Source of the DNA: Paenibacillus lignilyticus
GTDB lineage: Bacteria; Bacillota; Bacilli; Paenibacillales; Paenibacillaceae
NCBI RefSeq assembly: GCF_017942085.1
Contig: NZ_JAGKSP010000005.1
Location: 336,041-400,040 of the forward strand
Length of the DNA stretch: 64,000 nucleotides
Reading direction: 5' to 3'
This document shows, piece by piece, positions 16,539 through 23,835 of the stretch (the first letter of the stretch is position 1; each line of letters starts with the position of its first letter). A program made the position numbers and the translations under genes. The notes below the pieces were generated by a model. That model saw nothing but the letters and a program-made list of their open reading frames with translations, was not told the DNA's origin and made no database searches.

Positions 16539-17093
16539 TTACTGTATGACTCCGCATACGATGCGATTTCCCGAATTGCCGGATGGGTCGGTTGCGTAAT
16601 CATCCGCTTTCTCATGAATGACAAGCGCGGTACCGCCTGTTTTCCGGAGCGAATTAGGTTGGTTCGGCGCTAGTGTAACGATTCTTGTCTCGATATCTAC
16701 TTTAACCGAGCCATCCGCAGCTACCGAGATATTCGGCAAATCCCCGACATGGAACCCCTTCGGATTGTTAAATCCATGCTGTTTGGTCTGCGGATTGAAA
16801 TGTGCGCCTGCCGTCTTAAAGTCAGGCGCTTCGCATTTCCCGGTTTCGTGAAAATGGATGCCATGGACACCTGGGGGCAAGTTTTTGGCTTCTACGTGAA
16901 GCACGACGGCATCGTTTTTCTGAGTTAAGGATGCCATTCCGACTTCGGTGCCGGCTGCTCCAACCAGTTTCACTTGAACGACGGTCGGCGCCGTTTCCTG
17001 ATCGGGGTGCGCGCCGGCAGGACCGCCAATCGATGCAGCCAGCAGGACGAAGCAAACGGCCGTTCGGGTTGTATGTTGCAATATTCTTTTCAT
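16539..17093 (-). CDS. Secreted Cu/Zn superoxide dismutase-like protein (SodC/YojM type)
   Basis: 184 residues. A signal peptide (TAVCFVLLAASIGGPAGA) leads into a complete Cu/Zn-SOD domain: VHGIHFHETGKCEAP with Cu ligands and the first disulfide Cys, GAHFNPQTKQHG with Cu/Zn ligands, FHVGDLPNI with a Zn ligand, TALVIHEKADDYATDPSGNSGNRIVCGVI with the last Cu His, an electrostatic-loop-like segment and the second Cys. It would dismutate superoxide outside the membrane. The ATG at 17093 has AGGAGG 11 bases upstream, so the longer frame to 17162 is rejected. The cysteine in the signal core is not a lipobox. Confidence 0.92.
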   Translation of the reverse strand: MKRILQHTTRTAVCFVLLAASIGGPAGAHPDQETAPTVVQVKLVGAAGTEVGMASLTQKNDAVVLHVEAKNLPPGVHGIHFHETGKCEAPDFKTAGAHFNPQTKQHGFNNPKGFHVGDLPNISVAADGSVKVDIETRIVTLAPNQPNSLRKTGGTALVIHEKADDYATDPSGNSGNRIVCGVIQ

Positions 17094-17156
17094 TGCGATG
17101 TATTCCTCCTGTGCGTTGATCACGAGCTCTTGCTTATCATTACCTACTTTGTAATT

Positions 17157-17170
17157 GTCCAAACGTGGAC
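17157..17170. promoter_or_regulatory. Palindrome in the divergent sodC / oxidoreductase promoter region
   Basis: GTCCA-AACG-TGGAC is a perfect 5-bp inverted repeat with a 4-base spacer, about 65 bases upstream of the SOD start and 125 upstream of the oxidoreductase start. A regulator site is possible; it is short enough to be chance. Confidence 0.25.
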
Positions 17171-17295
17171 ATTGCTTAGCATATCTTGTCGCATATTTGG
17201 ATTGGTAGCGGCTTTGATTTGTGATAGCTTAGTGTGGAGATGTCTTATTTAACCAAATGCATTATCTAGTTGAAGCCTAAGCGGGAGGGAAAATA

Positions 17296-18285
17296 ATGAG
17301 CTTGATTCGAGTAGGGATGATTGGAACCGGCGGCATAGCGGGGTGGCACGCGCGTCAGCTGTCTGAGCTGCCGGAAGTGAGGATTGCCGCATTAGCGGAT
17401 CCGAATGCAGCCGGCAGAGCACAGTTTGCTGCGCAAAATAAGTTAGGCGATATTCCGGCATTCGCGGATTACTCCGAGATGCTGAATGAAGTGGAGCTGG
17501 ATGCGGTCGTCATTTGTTCGCCGCATACGCTGCACTTCGAGCAGGCTAGCGCCGTATTACGCAAAGGCCTTCATGTATTAATCGAGAAACCGATGACTTG
17601 CTCTTCTGAGGAAGCGAAGAACCTAATCGGGTTGGCCCAAGAAGCCGGAAAAATCATCCAAGTCTCGTATCAGCGTCATTTTCAGCCTGAATTTCTCTAT
17701 ATCCGGGATGCCATTGCAAGAGGCGAGATTGGCAAGCTGACTTCGATTACCGCATCTCTTTATCAAGAGTGGAGACAGGGAACACCTGGCTCCTGGCGCC
17801 AGGACCCTGCGTTGTCCGGCGGCGGTTTCCTGATGGATTCCGGCAGCCATATCATTGATGTTCTGCTATGGACGACGGGGCTGACACCGATTGAGGTCAA
17901 ACCTCAGCTGCATATGCACGGCACGCCTGTTGAAATCGATACGTTCACTTCGATTCGATTTGCCGAAGGTGCTGTCGCGGGTCTGAATCTGGTTGGCTTC
18001 GCGCCTTGCTGGCATGAGACGTTTGTCTTCTGCGGAGAAGAAGGCGGAGTCTTCTATGATAACGGCCGCATTACGCTCCGCCGCTCGAGACAAGAGCCGA
18101 TCGTTCCTGAGCTGCCTGCGGTATCGACTAATCAGGATAAAAGCTTTATTGATGCAATCTTGGGTCGACATGATGTTCTTGTACCAGGCGAGTATGCGCT
18201 TAAAGTCGTGCAATTATCCGAGATGATTTATGAAGCCGCAGGGTATTCGCCTTTGGGACATTTGGAATCTGAGGAGGTGAGCTAA
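17296..18285 (+). CDS. Gfo/Idh/MocA-family NAD(P)-dependent oxidoreductase
   Basis: 329 residues. The N-terminal Rossmann domain has VGMIGTGGIAGWHARQL (GxGxxG-like), then VICSPHTLHFEQA and the family signature HVLIEKPMTCSSEEA, whose EKP Lys is the usual catalytic residue. The C-terminal domain has the GGGFLMDSGSHIIDVLLW stretch with the conserved Asp/His. Enzymes of this family oxidise or reduce sugars, inositols and their derivatives. GGGAGG lies just before the ATG. The next gene starts 1 base after its stop, so both form one operon for a sugar or polyol whose identity is not visible. Confidence 0.92.
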   Translation: MSLIRVGMIGTGGIAGWHARQLSELPEVRIAALADPNAAGRAQFAAQNKLGDIPAFADYSEMLNEVELDAVVICSPHTLHFEQASAVLRKGLHVLIEKPMTCSSEEAKNLIGLAQEAGKIIQVSYQRHFQPEFLYIRDAIARGEIGKLTSITASLYQEWRQGTPGSWRQDPALSGGGFLMDSGSHIIDVLLWTTGLTPIEVKPQLHMHGTPVEIDTFTSIRFAEGAVAGLNLVGFAPCWHETFVFCGEEGGVFYDNGRITLRRSRQEPIVPELPAVSTNQDKSFIDAILGRHDVLVPGEYALKVVQLSEMIYEAAGYSPLGHLESEEVS

Positions 18286-18286
18286 G

Positions 18287-19156
18287 ATGACGTATTCCAT
18301 TGGCATGCGCATTCCGCCCATCATTGGCCGCGGAGGGATTAGAAATACCGCTGCTTGGGCAGCAGAAATCGGACTCGATATCTTAGATGTTTCCGAGCTG
18401 ACATCAGAGGTGAAGCAAGCCTGCAGCGAGTTCGGCATCGGCATTGGATCCGTTGATGCGCGGCATACCGCGCAGTTGCTCAGCCGGGATGATGCCCGCC
18501 GCACGGAAGCGGTCGAGGCGACCAAACGCCAGATGGACACGATGGCTGAGCTAGGCGGCAGCATCATGTTTATGTGTTTGGTTCCGGAGGATCTCACGCT
18601 TCCGCGCTCGGAGGGCTTCGCGATCTGGAAGGATTGCTTCCCGGAAGTCGTGCGACATGCCGAGCAACGCGGCATCTATATTGCCATCGAAGGCTGGCCG
18701 GGGCCGGCACCTCATTATCCTACGCTTGGCTGCACGCCTGAAATGTGGAGAGCGATGTTCGAGGCGATACCTTCGAAGCATTTTGGCCTCAATTATGATC
18801 CTTCTCATCTTGTCCGCCTCGGCATCGATTACTTACGCGCGTTATCGGAGTTCGGTGAACGCGTCAACCATTGTCATGGCAAGGATACGGAACTACTTAA
18901 TGAAGAGCTGTATGAATCCGGCGTGCTGCCGGCAACATTCGGCGCGAAATACGGATTCTCGGAAGGCTCGTGGCGTTATACGATACCGGGTCACGGTGCG
19001 GTCGAATGGAGCAAGGTGGCTGTGCGCTTGGATCGCCTTGGGTATAAGGGGGCCATCAGCATTGAGCTGGAGGATCATCGTTTCTGGGGAAGCTTGGAGA
19101 AGGAGCAGCAGGGCATTGTGAAAGCGGCGGAGCATTTGCGGACTTATTTTAAATAA
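18287..19156 (+). CDS. Sugar phosphate isomerase/epimerase (xylose isomerase-like TIM barrel)
   Basis: 289 residues. IAIEGWPGPAPHYPTLG gives the metal-ligand Glu; FGLNYDPSHLVRLGID gives the Asp/His pair; VNHCHGKDTEL gives the His of the next strand; GAISIELEDHRFWGS gives the final Glu. This is the pattern of AP_endonuc_2 (IolE/IolI-like) epimerases and isomerases. It directly follows the Gfo/Idh/MocA gene with a ribosome site inside that gene's end (GAGGAGGTGAG), as is common in inositol and rare-sugar operons. The substrate is unknown. A terminator follows. Confidence 0.9.
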   Translation: MTYSIGMRIPPIIGRGGIRNTAAWAAEIGLDILDVSELTSEVKQACSEFGIGIGSVDARHTAQLLSRDDARRTEAVEATKRQMDTMAELGGSIMFMCLVPEDLTLPRSEGFAIWKDCFPEVVRHAEQRGIYIAIEGWPGPAPHYPTLGCTPEMWRAMFEAIPSKHFGLNYDPSHLVRLGIDYLRALSEFGERVNHCHGKDTELLNEELYESGVLPATFGAKYGFSEGSWRYTIPGHGAVEWSKVAVRLDRLGYKGAISIELEDHRFWGSLEKEQQGIVKAAEHLRTYFK

Positions 19157-19162
19157 GAGGGG

Positions 19163-19209
19163 GAACGAGAATCGGAGTGTCGAATTCGGGCGCGGGGTTC
19201 TCGTTTTTT
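19163..19209 (+). terminator. Terminator of the oxidoreductase/epimerase operon
   Basis: AACGAGAA pairs with TTCTCGTT across a 26-base loop and is followed by TTTTTC. Confidence 0.7.
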
Positions 19210-19250
19210 CATGGCGCGCCGTTTGACCTCGTTCATTTGATTTTAGTACA

Positions 19251-19301
19251 CTTAATGTAAGGAGTGGATACGAAAGTGGACCAAATTCATTTTACATTAA
19301 G
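19251..19301 (+). promoter_or_regulatory. Inverted repeat bracketing the ribosome site and start of the DUF2203 gene
   Basis: CTTAATGTAA at 19251-19260 is the exact reverse complement of TTACATTAAG at 19292-19301. The AAGGAG ribosome site touches the first arm and the GTG start lies in the 31-base loop. In RNA this could form a stem over the start region and affect translation. Confidence 0.4.
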
Positions 19302-19671
19302 CGAAGCGAATGCACTATTACCGCAGCTGCAGGAAGATCTGCTGAAGCTGCAGCTGCTGACGCAGCAATTCGAAGAAAAGTTTGATGAATTGCAAGTATT
19401 GAAGGCAACTACATCCCGAGAACATGAGGATCCGTTCTTCGAGGTGGAGAGTCAGCTTGAATTTATGCGGATGGAAATTGACTTGCACATCGGAAATTTC
19501 GATCGGAAAGGCGTTTTTCTCAAAATGATTAACCCGGGATTGATCGATTTCCCCTCGATTCTCAATGGTGAGGAAATTCTAATCTGTTGGAAGCAAGGCG
19601 AGGATCGAATCTCTCACTATCACGGCTGGAATGACGGTTTTATGGGGCGCAAAGCGTTTCCGGAAGCGTGA
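19276..19671 (+). CDS. DUF2203-family protein
   Basis: 131 residues. The typical family pattern is visible: FTLSEANALLPQLQEDLLKL at the N-terminus, a helical middle (QLEFMRMEIDLHIGNFDRKGVFLK), then GLIDFPSILNGEEILICWKQGEDRISHYHGWNDGFMGR. The family is small, cytosolic and of unknown function. AAGGAG followed by 11 bases favours the GTG at 19276 over the upstream GTG at 19264, which lies inside the ribosome site. Confidence 0.85.
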   Translation: MDQIHFTLSEANALLPQLQEDLLKLQLLTQQFEEKFDELQVLKATTSREHEDPFFEVESQLEFMRMEIDLHIGNFDRKGVFLKMINPGLIDFPSILNGEEILICWKQGEDRISHYHGWNDGFMGRKAFPEA

Positions 19672-19696
19672 AAAAAGATTAAAAAACACTCATAAA

Positions 19697-19725
19697 GGAG
19701 CCTGAATCACTCAGGCTTCTTTTTT
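19697..19725 (+). terminator. Terminator after the DUF2203 gene
   Basis: AGCCTGA pairs with TCAGGCT over a 5-base loop, followed by TCTTTTTTG. Confidence 0.85.
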
Positions 19726-19861
19726 GTTCGCTAAAGAAGGAATGTCCATCGACAAAAGTACATATTTTTCTTACAGAAGGTTTGACATGCTTTTCAGAAG
19801 ATAGCATTTACAATCTAACCTATATCGGAAAGGCCCTTAAATCCAAGGAAGAGGTGTTTCA

Positions 19862-20986
19862 ATGACTAGAACCATCCAGTGGAATGTAGTGGCTTATATG
19901 ATCTGTGCGTTGTTTGTAACGACAATTATCCTATCCTTTACCTTTACGAATGCACTTTGGAATTCCCAAATAGCCGGAATATCCGCTCCGCACTGGCTTC
20001 AAAACAAGACGGCCTCCTCAACCAAGTCCCTAGCGCCTGCATCACAAGTCATTCATTTGCCGAAATCATTGTTTCAGCCCGCAACCGTCATCCCCAAAGC
20101 ATCGACCGTCGAAGCGGTTGAACCGATCCGTATAATCCCCGTACCTGCAGCGCCTGCCGTCGTCGTTCCGAAGGCAAATCCTCTCCATACATATAAAGTA
20201 ACGGCTTTCTACCTCAATGTGCGTTCCATGCCGGACGCAAGCTCAACCATCCTTACCGAAGTGAAGCAAGGAGAGCTGCTTCAAGTTGTTAGCGTAACCG
20301 AATCCGGCTGGCTGTCACTCAAAGATGGCGGGTATGTCCATGGCGGCTATGCAGAGGAAGTGCCGCAGCTATCACAAACGGTATCGCAATCGACAGCAGT
20401 ACCCGCAAACCAAGTGAAAGCCGCAAAAATAGAAGTGTCCACCGCATCGGTAACTCATCAGACCGTTAAGAAAGTGAATGCGCCAACGGCTGCTATGGAT
20501 CATTTACCCATTAAGAAGAAGCTTGTAACGCCCCTGGAGAAGCTGGCTAAACCAACATCCAAAGTGATGTCCGACTCGGGTCTAAACAAAGAGCAAATCG
20601 CGACTATTCTGAAAGGAACGAAGCTTGCCGGCCATGGACTGGAGGCGGCCGTTCTGGCCATTGAAGATAAATATGGCATTAATGCGTTCTTCACCATCGC
20701 CGTCATGAAGCTTGAAAGCGGTAACGGGTCGAGCCGATTGGCGCAAAATAAAAATAATCTGTTCGGTTTGAACGCCGTCACAGGCAAAAACGCCTATAAA
20801 AAAGCCTTTTCCTTCGCCACCAAGGGGGAGAGCGTGAGGAAATTCGGACAACTCCTCTCCGCCAATTACGTCGAGCGCGGCTATACGACGATCGAGAAGG
20901 TCGCGAAGAAATATTGTCCTGCGAACGGCCGATGGGCAGGGCATGTCCGAAGTATTATGCGAAGCGACTTTCTGAAATTAGCTTAA
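19862..20986 (+). CDS. Membrane-anchored or secreted SH3b / N-acetylglucosaminidase protein
   Basis: 374 residues. A hydrophobic N-terminal segment (VVAYMICALFVTTIILSFTF) acts as signal or anchor. A Pro/Ala-rich linker leads to a bacterial SH3 domain (FYLNVRSMPDASSTILTEVKQGE, about residues 117-166), a second linker, and from about 235 a glucosaminidase domain (GH73-like: IEDKYGINAFFTIAVMKLESGNGSSRLAQNKNNLFGLNA), where Glu in KLESG is the likely catalytic acid. Such enzymes cut the glycan strands of peptidoglycan. The ATG lies after GGAAGAGG. It is the last gene before the riboswitch-like leader. Confidence 0.88.
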   Translation: MTRTIQWNVVAYMICALFVTTIILSFTFTNALWNSQIAGISAPHWLQNKTASSTKSLAPASQVIHLPKSLFQPATVIPKASTVEAVEPIRIIPVPAAPAVVVPKANPLHTYKVTAFYLNVRSMPDASSTILTEVKQGELLQVVSVTESGWLSLKDGGYVHGGYAEEVPQLSQTVSQSTAVPANQVKAAKIEVSTASVTHQTVKKVNAPTAAMDHLPIKKKLVTPLEKLAKPTSKVMSDSGLNKEQIATILKGTKLAGHGLEAAVLAIEDKYGINAFFTIAVMKLESGNGSSRLAQNKNNLFGLNAVTGKNAYKKAFSFATKGESVRKFGQLLSANYVERGYTTIEKVAKKYCPANGRWAGHVRSIMRSDFLKLA

Positions 20987-21087
20987 TTTCCGTCAATCAC
21001 CTGTTGACAGAAACTAACGAGTCATGTTACATTTCCATGAGTGATTACAAGCAGTTGAAACGGAAAACATACTTAACTTCATAATAA

Positions 21088-21156
21088 ATTCGTATAACCT
21101 CACGAACAAACAGGGTGAGGGTATCTACAGGAAGCCTTAACTTCCTTACTACGAAT
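21088..21156 (+). ncRNA. Purine-riboswitch-like aptamer (C74, guanine-type)
   Basis: P1 is ATTCGT (21088-21093) with ACGAAT (21151-21156); J1/2 is ATAA; P2 is CCTCAC/GTGAGG; J2/3 is GTATCTAC; P3 is AGGAAG/CTTCCT with loop CCTTAA; J3/1 contains ACT before P1. This matches the purine aptamer pattern at the ligand-contact bases U22, U47, U51 and C74, and C74 predicts guanine or hypoxanthine rather than adenine. Departures: loop L2 is 11 bases rather than about 7, loop L3 is 6, U48 is replaced by A, and one extra U precedes J3/1. The GG of L2 and CC of L3 can still form the kissing contact. It lies before an EamA transporter. Confidence 0.75.
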
Positions 21157-21204
21157 ACGGAATGATCGGTCGATGATTCTGTATTTGTGGTAAGGAAGTT
21201 TTTT
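21139..21204 (+). terminator. Riboswitch expression platform: terminator competing with the aptamer
   Basis: AACTTCCTTACTAC... at 21139-21158 pairs with ...GTGGTAAGGAAGTT at 21181-21200, followed by TTTT. The left arm uses the 3' sides of P3 and P1, so a folded, ligand-bound aptamer would block it. That predicts an ON switch: ligand permits transcription of the downstream transporter. Confidence 0.75.
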
Positions 21205-21253
21205 GTATTTGGTTTCTGAATGATACGCAAGTTTCGAAAGGGGCATCTTAGAG

Positions 21254-22210
21254 ATGAAATATATGATATCTGTATTTCTGGGCGCGGTCAGCTACGGGAT
21301 TCTGTCGACGATCGTAGTGAAAGCTTATGGACAAGGCTACAGCCTGGGTGAGGTTGTCGGTACACAGCTGCTAACCGGATTTATTCTATCCTGGCTGCTG
21401 GTTCTTATGTTGAAATTACGCGGTAAACGACAAGCAGCGAAGTCAACAGAACAGGTGCAGCAAGCGCTCAGCTTAACATGGAAACAACGTTTCATGCTGA
21501 TGTCGGCAGGGATTCCGACGGCGTTGACGGGGTTGCTGTATTATCAATCGTTGCGTTACATTCCGAATTCGCTTGCGATTGTGCTGTTGTTCCAATTTAC
21601 GTGGATGGGCGTTCTCATTCATGCAATCAGCACGCGTAAACGTCCGAACGGAATCATGCTGTTAACGCTTAGCATCTTATTCGGCGGAACAGTGCTCGCA
21701 GCCGGAATTATGGAGCAAGGTATTTCGGAGTTCAACTGGACCGGTATCGCTCTTGGATTGCTCGCCGCAGTCAGTTATTCGCTCTTTATTATTTTCAGCG
21801 GAAAAGCCGTCCCGGCTGTTCATCCCGCTCAACGAAGCTTGTGGATGATCACGGGCGGAATGATCTTCGTGTTTATTCTATTCCCGCCGGTGTATCTGTT
21901 TAATGGCGTGATCTGGAGCAGCTTGCTGCTGTTCGGTTTTCTGCTGGGTCTGTTCGGTGCCTTTATTCCTCCCGTGCTGTTCGCAGCGGGGGTTCCGCAT
22001 ATCGGCGGAGGGATGGCCGGTATTCTTGGCGCATCGGAGCTGCCTGTAGCGGTCATGCTCTCAGCGGTTGTGCTGCATGAACAGGTAAGTGCGCTCCAGT
22101 GGGCCGGTGTCGTTCTGGTGCTGCTTGGGGTTGCACTGCCTGAACTGGTTAAGGGATCTCGAAATAAAGGCAATACGACGCGCAAAAAGCTTGAATATTC
22201 CGCTGGTTAG
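21254..22210 (+). CDS. EamA-family (DMT superfamily) transporter
   Basis: 318 residues with about ten hydrophobic helices in two EamA halves. The first half contains YQSLRYIPNSLAIVLLFQFTW and the second ASELPVAVMLSAVVLHEQVSALQWAGVVLVLLG, the usual end-of-repeat signature. DMT transporters move small metabolites, usually outward. Placement behind an ON-type purine-like aptamer suggests it exports a purine base or nucleoside when the compound accumulates (inference), comparable in logic to the adenine-controlled pbuE efflux gene although from a different transporter family. GAAAGGGG lies 10 bases before the ATG. Confidence 0.88.
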   Translation: MKYMISVFLGAVSYGILSTIVVKAYGQGYSLGEVVGTQLLTGFILSWLLVLMLKLRGKRQAAKSTEQVQQALSLTWKQRFMLMSAGIPTALTGLLYYQSLRYIPNSLAIVLLFQFTWMGVLIHAISTRKRPNGIMLLTLSILFGGTVLAAGIMEQGISEFNWTGIALGLLAAVSYSLFIIFSGKAVPAVHPAQRSLWMITGGMIFVFILFPPVYLFNGVIWSSLLLFGFLLGLFGAFIPPVLFAAGVPHIGGGMAGILGASELPVAVMLSAVVLHEQVSALQWAGVVLVLLGVALPELVKGSRNKGNTTRKKLEYSAG

Positions 22211-22246
22211 TTCGTTCTTTCTTCCACGGGCTTGAGCATAATAAGT

Positions 22247-22280
22247 GAAGCCCGATTCCATTAGGAACGGGCTTCATGTT
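22247..22280. terminator. Terminator between the EamA gene and the convergent small gene
   Basis: GAAGCCCG / CGGGCTTC with further pairing (TTCC/GGAA) and a short loop, then ATGTTTTG. Confidence 0.75.
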
Positions 22281-22301
22281 TTGTTTGTATCCGATTAGGG
22301 A

Positions 22302-22490
22302 CTACTCTTGATCCTCAGCTTCATTAGCTGCAACATTAGCCGCCGTTTGGTTCGAAGCAGGGTTGTGCTGGAATACTTCAGCCGCTTCTTCTGCGGAGAA
22401 CTCGGTGTCTGCTGCACCTGCAACCGGAAGCTTGTTTAATGCCACGGATTGCACGTCTGCTTTAGAAACTTCATTTTGTCCGTTTGCCAT
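22302..22490 (-). CDS. Small protein, possible gamma-type small acid-soluble spore protein
   Basis: 62 residues, acidic, rich in Ala, Asn and Gln. The start (MANGQNEVSKADVQ), the central AGAADTEFSAEEAAEV and the absence of hydrophobic segments resemble, by eye, one repeat unit of SspE-type gamma SASP (MAN..FSK..-QQV, then GTEFASET). Gamma SASPs are degraded during germination to supply amino acids. The resemblance is modest. GAGGAGG sits 7 bases before the ATG at 22490, so an in-frame upstream ATG (22508) is not needed. Sporulation genes elsewhere in the window make the call reasonable but not secure. Confidence 0.45.
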   Translation of the reverse strand: MANGQNEVSKADVQSVALNKLPVAGAADTEFSAEEAAEVFQHNPASNQTAANVAANEAEDQE

Positions 22491-22691
22491 GTGTGTGATC
22501 CTCCTCATTCTAAGTAAATTGCAACAGACATTAATGTACCCAAGCAGGTATCGATGTTATGCATGACGAAATGAAAAATTAAACTTTTTATCGATTTAAT
22601 CCGTTATTAAGATTAGCTTCATTTCAATTTTATGTCGATCTGGTATGGTAGTGGAGCATCAAGATGCAAACGTAAGGAGGACGTTTCTGAA

Positions 22692-23387
22692 ATGAAAAGG
22701 CGAAAGAAGAAATCCCCCGGCACTGCCTTGCTTGCCTTAATCGTCTTTGCCGCGGCTTTATTCATATTCCAAGCCCATAATCGTGCCAATGGATCAAGCG
22801 ATAATAACGCAGCGGAAGGTGAGCCGATCGTCGCAAGCCAGAACCTGCTTCTTGCCGGCAAAACGATTGTATTGGATGCCGGACATGGCGGGAAGGACGC
22901 CGGTTCGATCGGACAACAAGGGACGTTCGAGAAGGATGTCACTTTGCAGACGGTTCTTCACATTCGGGACGAGCTGGTGAAGAGAACGGGAGCTAAAGTC
23001 ATCCTGACTCGCCCCGACGACGAAACCGTATCGCTGGACGAACGCGTGGAAATTGCAAATAATTCGAACGCAGATGTGTTTGTAAGCATTCATTACGACG
23101 CTTTCGAATCCAATGATGTAGCGGGGATGACAACGTACTATTACAACGATGCGGATAGCGGACTTGCCGAGCTTATGCATAGCGAGCTGGTTAAATCTAT
23201 CGATGTCAAGGATCGCGGCGTGAAGGTGGGCAATTATCAAGTCATTCGCGAGAATACGAGACCGGCGCTGCTGCTAGAGCTTGGTTATATTTCGAATCAT
23301 GCCGAGGAAGAACGGATGCAGTCAGCCGCCTTCCAGGAAACGGTATCCAGCGCGATTGCATCGGGAATTATCGATTATCTATCCTAA
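22692..23387 (+). CDS. N-acetylmuramoyl-L-alanine amidase (Amidase_3, CwlD-like)
   Basis: 232 residues. A basic N-terminus and one membrane helix (LLALIVFAAALFIFQA) lead to a catalytic domain from about residue 57. Zn ligands and catalytic residues are visible: VLDAGHGGKDAGS (His), GTFEKDVTLQ (Glu), SIHYDAFESND (His) and LLLELGYISNHAEEE (Glu). The enzyme removes stem peptides from muramic acid. The size and single N-terminal helix fit CwlD-type amidases, which make muramic-delta-lactam in spore cortex, but the other members of that pathway are not here. AAGGAGG lies 11 bases before the ATG. Confidence 0.9.
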   Translation: MKRRKKKSPGTALLALIVFAAALFIFQAHNRANGSSDNNAAEGEPIVASQNLLLAGKTIVLDAGHGGKDAGSIGQQGTFEKDVTLQTVLHIRDELVKRTGAKVILTRPDDETVSLDERVEIANNSNADVFVSIHYDAFESNDVAGMTTYYYNDADSGLAELMHSELVKSIDVKDRGVKVGNYQVIRENTRPALLLELGYISNHAEEERMQSAAFQETVSSAIASGIIDYLS

Positions 23388-23390
23388 TAG

Positions 23391-23425
23391 AAAGCGGCAC
23401 AAGTGATGAGCACTCGTGCCGCTTT
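23391..23425. terminator. Bidirectional terminator between the amidase and DUF350 genes
   Basis: AAAGCGGCAC(A)AGTG pairs with CACT(C)GTGCCGCTTT, with A and T runs on the two sides. Confidence 0.85.
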
Positions 23426-23430
23426 TGTCA

Positions 23431-23835
23431 TTACATCAGGAATGTACCGATTACGATCGACGATCCCAGAATTATAGCGCGGAGCAATTGGGCAACCGAT
23501 TTGTTGCCTTTGGCGATCTCTTCGCAAACGTTAAGTTTCGGCGTAAGGAAATCAAATAGGACATAGACGAGACAGAGTAGGAGGATGCCAATTCCCGACC
23601 AGATGAGCATTGCCTCCCAATCATGGGAGCTGTACGATACCATTGCAACTATAATGCCTAGTCCGAGCAGCTTGCTGCCCATGTAAATGCCTGCAGCCTC
23701 ATTGCCTTTTCTAATTTCCTCCCAATCATTGAACCGGGTCAGCTTGCTAAATACGAATGAACCAACCAGCAGTGCCGCGAGCAAAATAAGAATTCCAATT
23801 CCTACATTCAACAGATCATTTCCAAAGTTATTCAC
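23431..23835 (-). CDS. DUF350 membrane protein (YjfL-like)
   Basis: 134 residues with four hydrophobic helices. NDWEEIRKGNEAAGIYMGSKLLGLGI and, in the second half, NVCEEIAKGNKSVAQLLRAIILGSS show the internal duplication typical of DUF350 (EEI.KGN.A.G/A). The function of the family is unknown. It is the last gene of a five-gene operon, overlaps the ATP-grasp gene by 8 bases, and the same combination (DUF350, lipoprotein, ATP-grasp enzyme) occurs in the E. coli yjfIJKLMC operon. Confidence 0.88.
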   Translation of the reverse strand: MNNFGNDLLNVGIGILILLAALLVGSFVFSKLTRFNDWEEIRKGNEAAGIYMGSKLLGLGIIVAMVSYSSHDWEAMLIWSGIGILLLCLVYVLFDFLTPKLNVCEEIAKGNKSVAQLLRAIILGSSIVIGTFLM

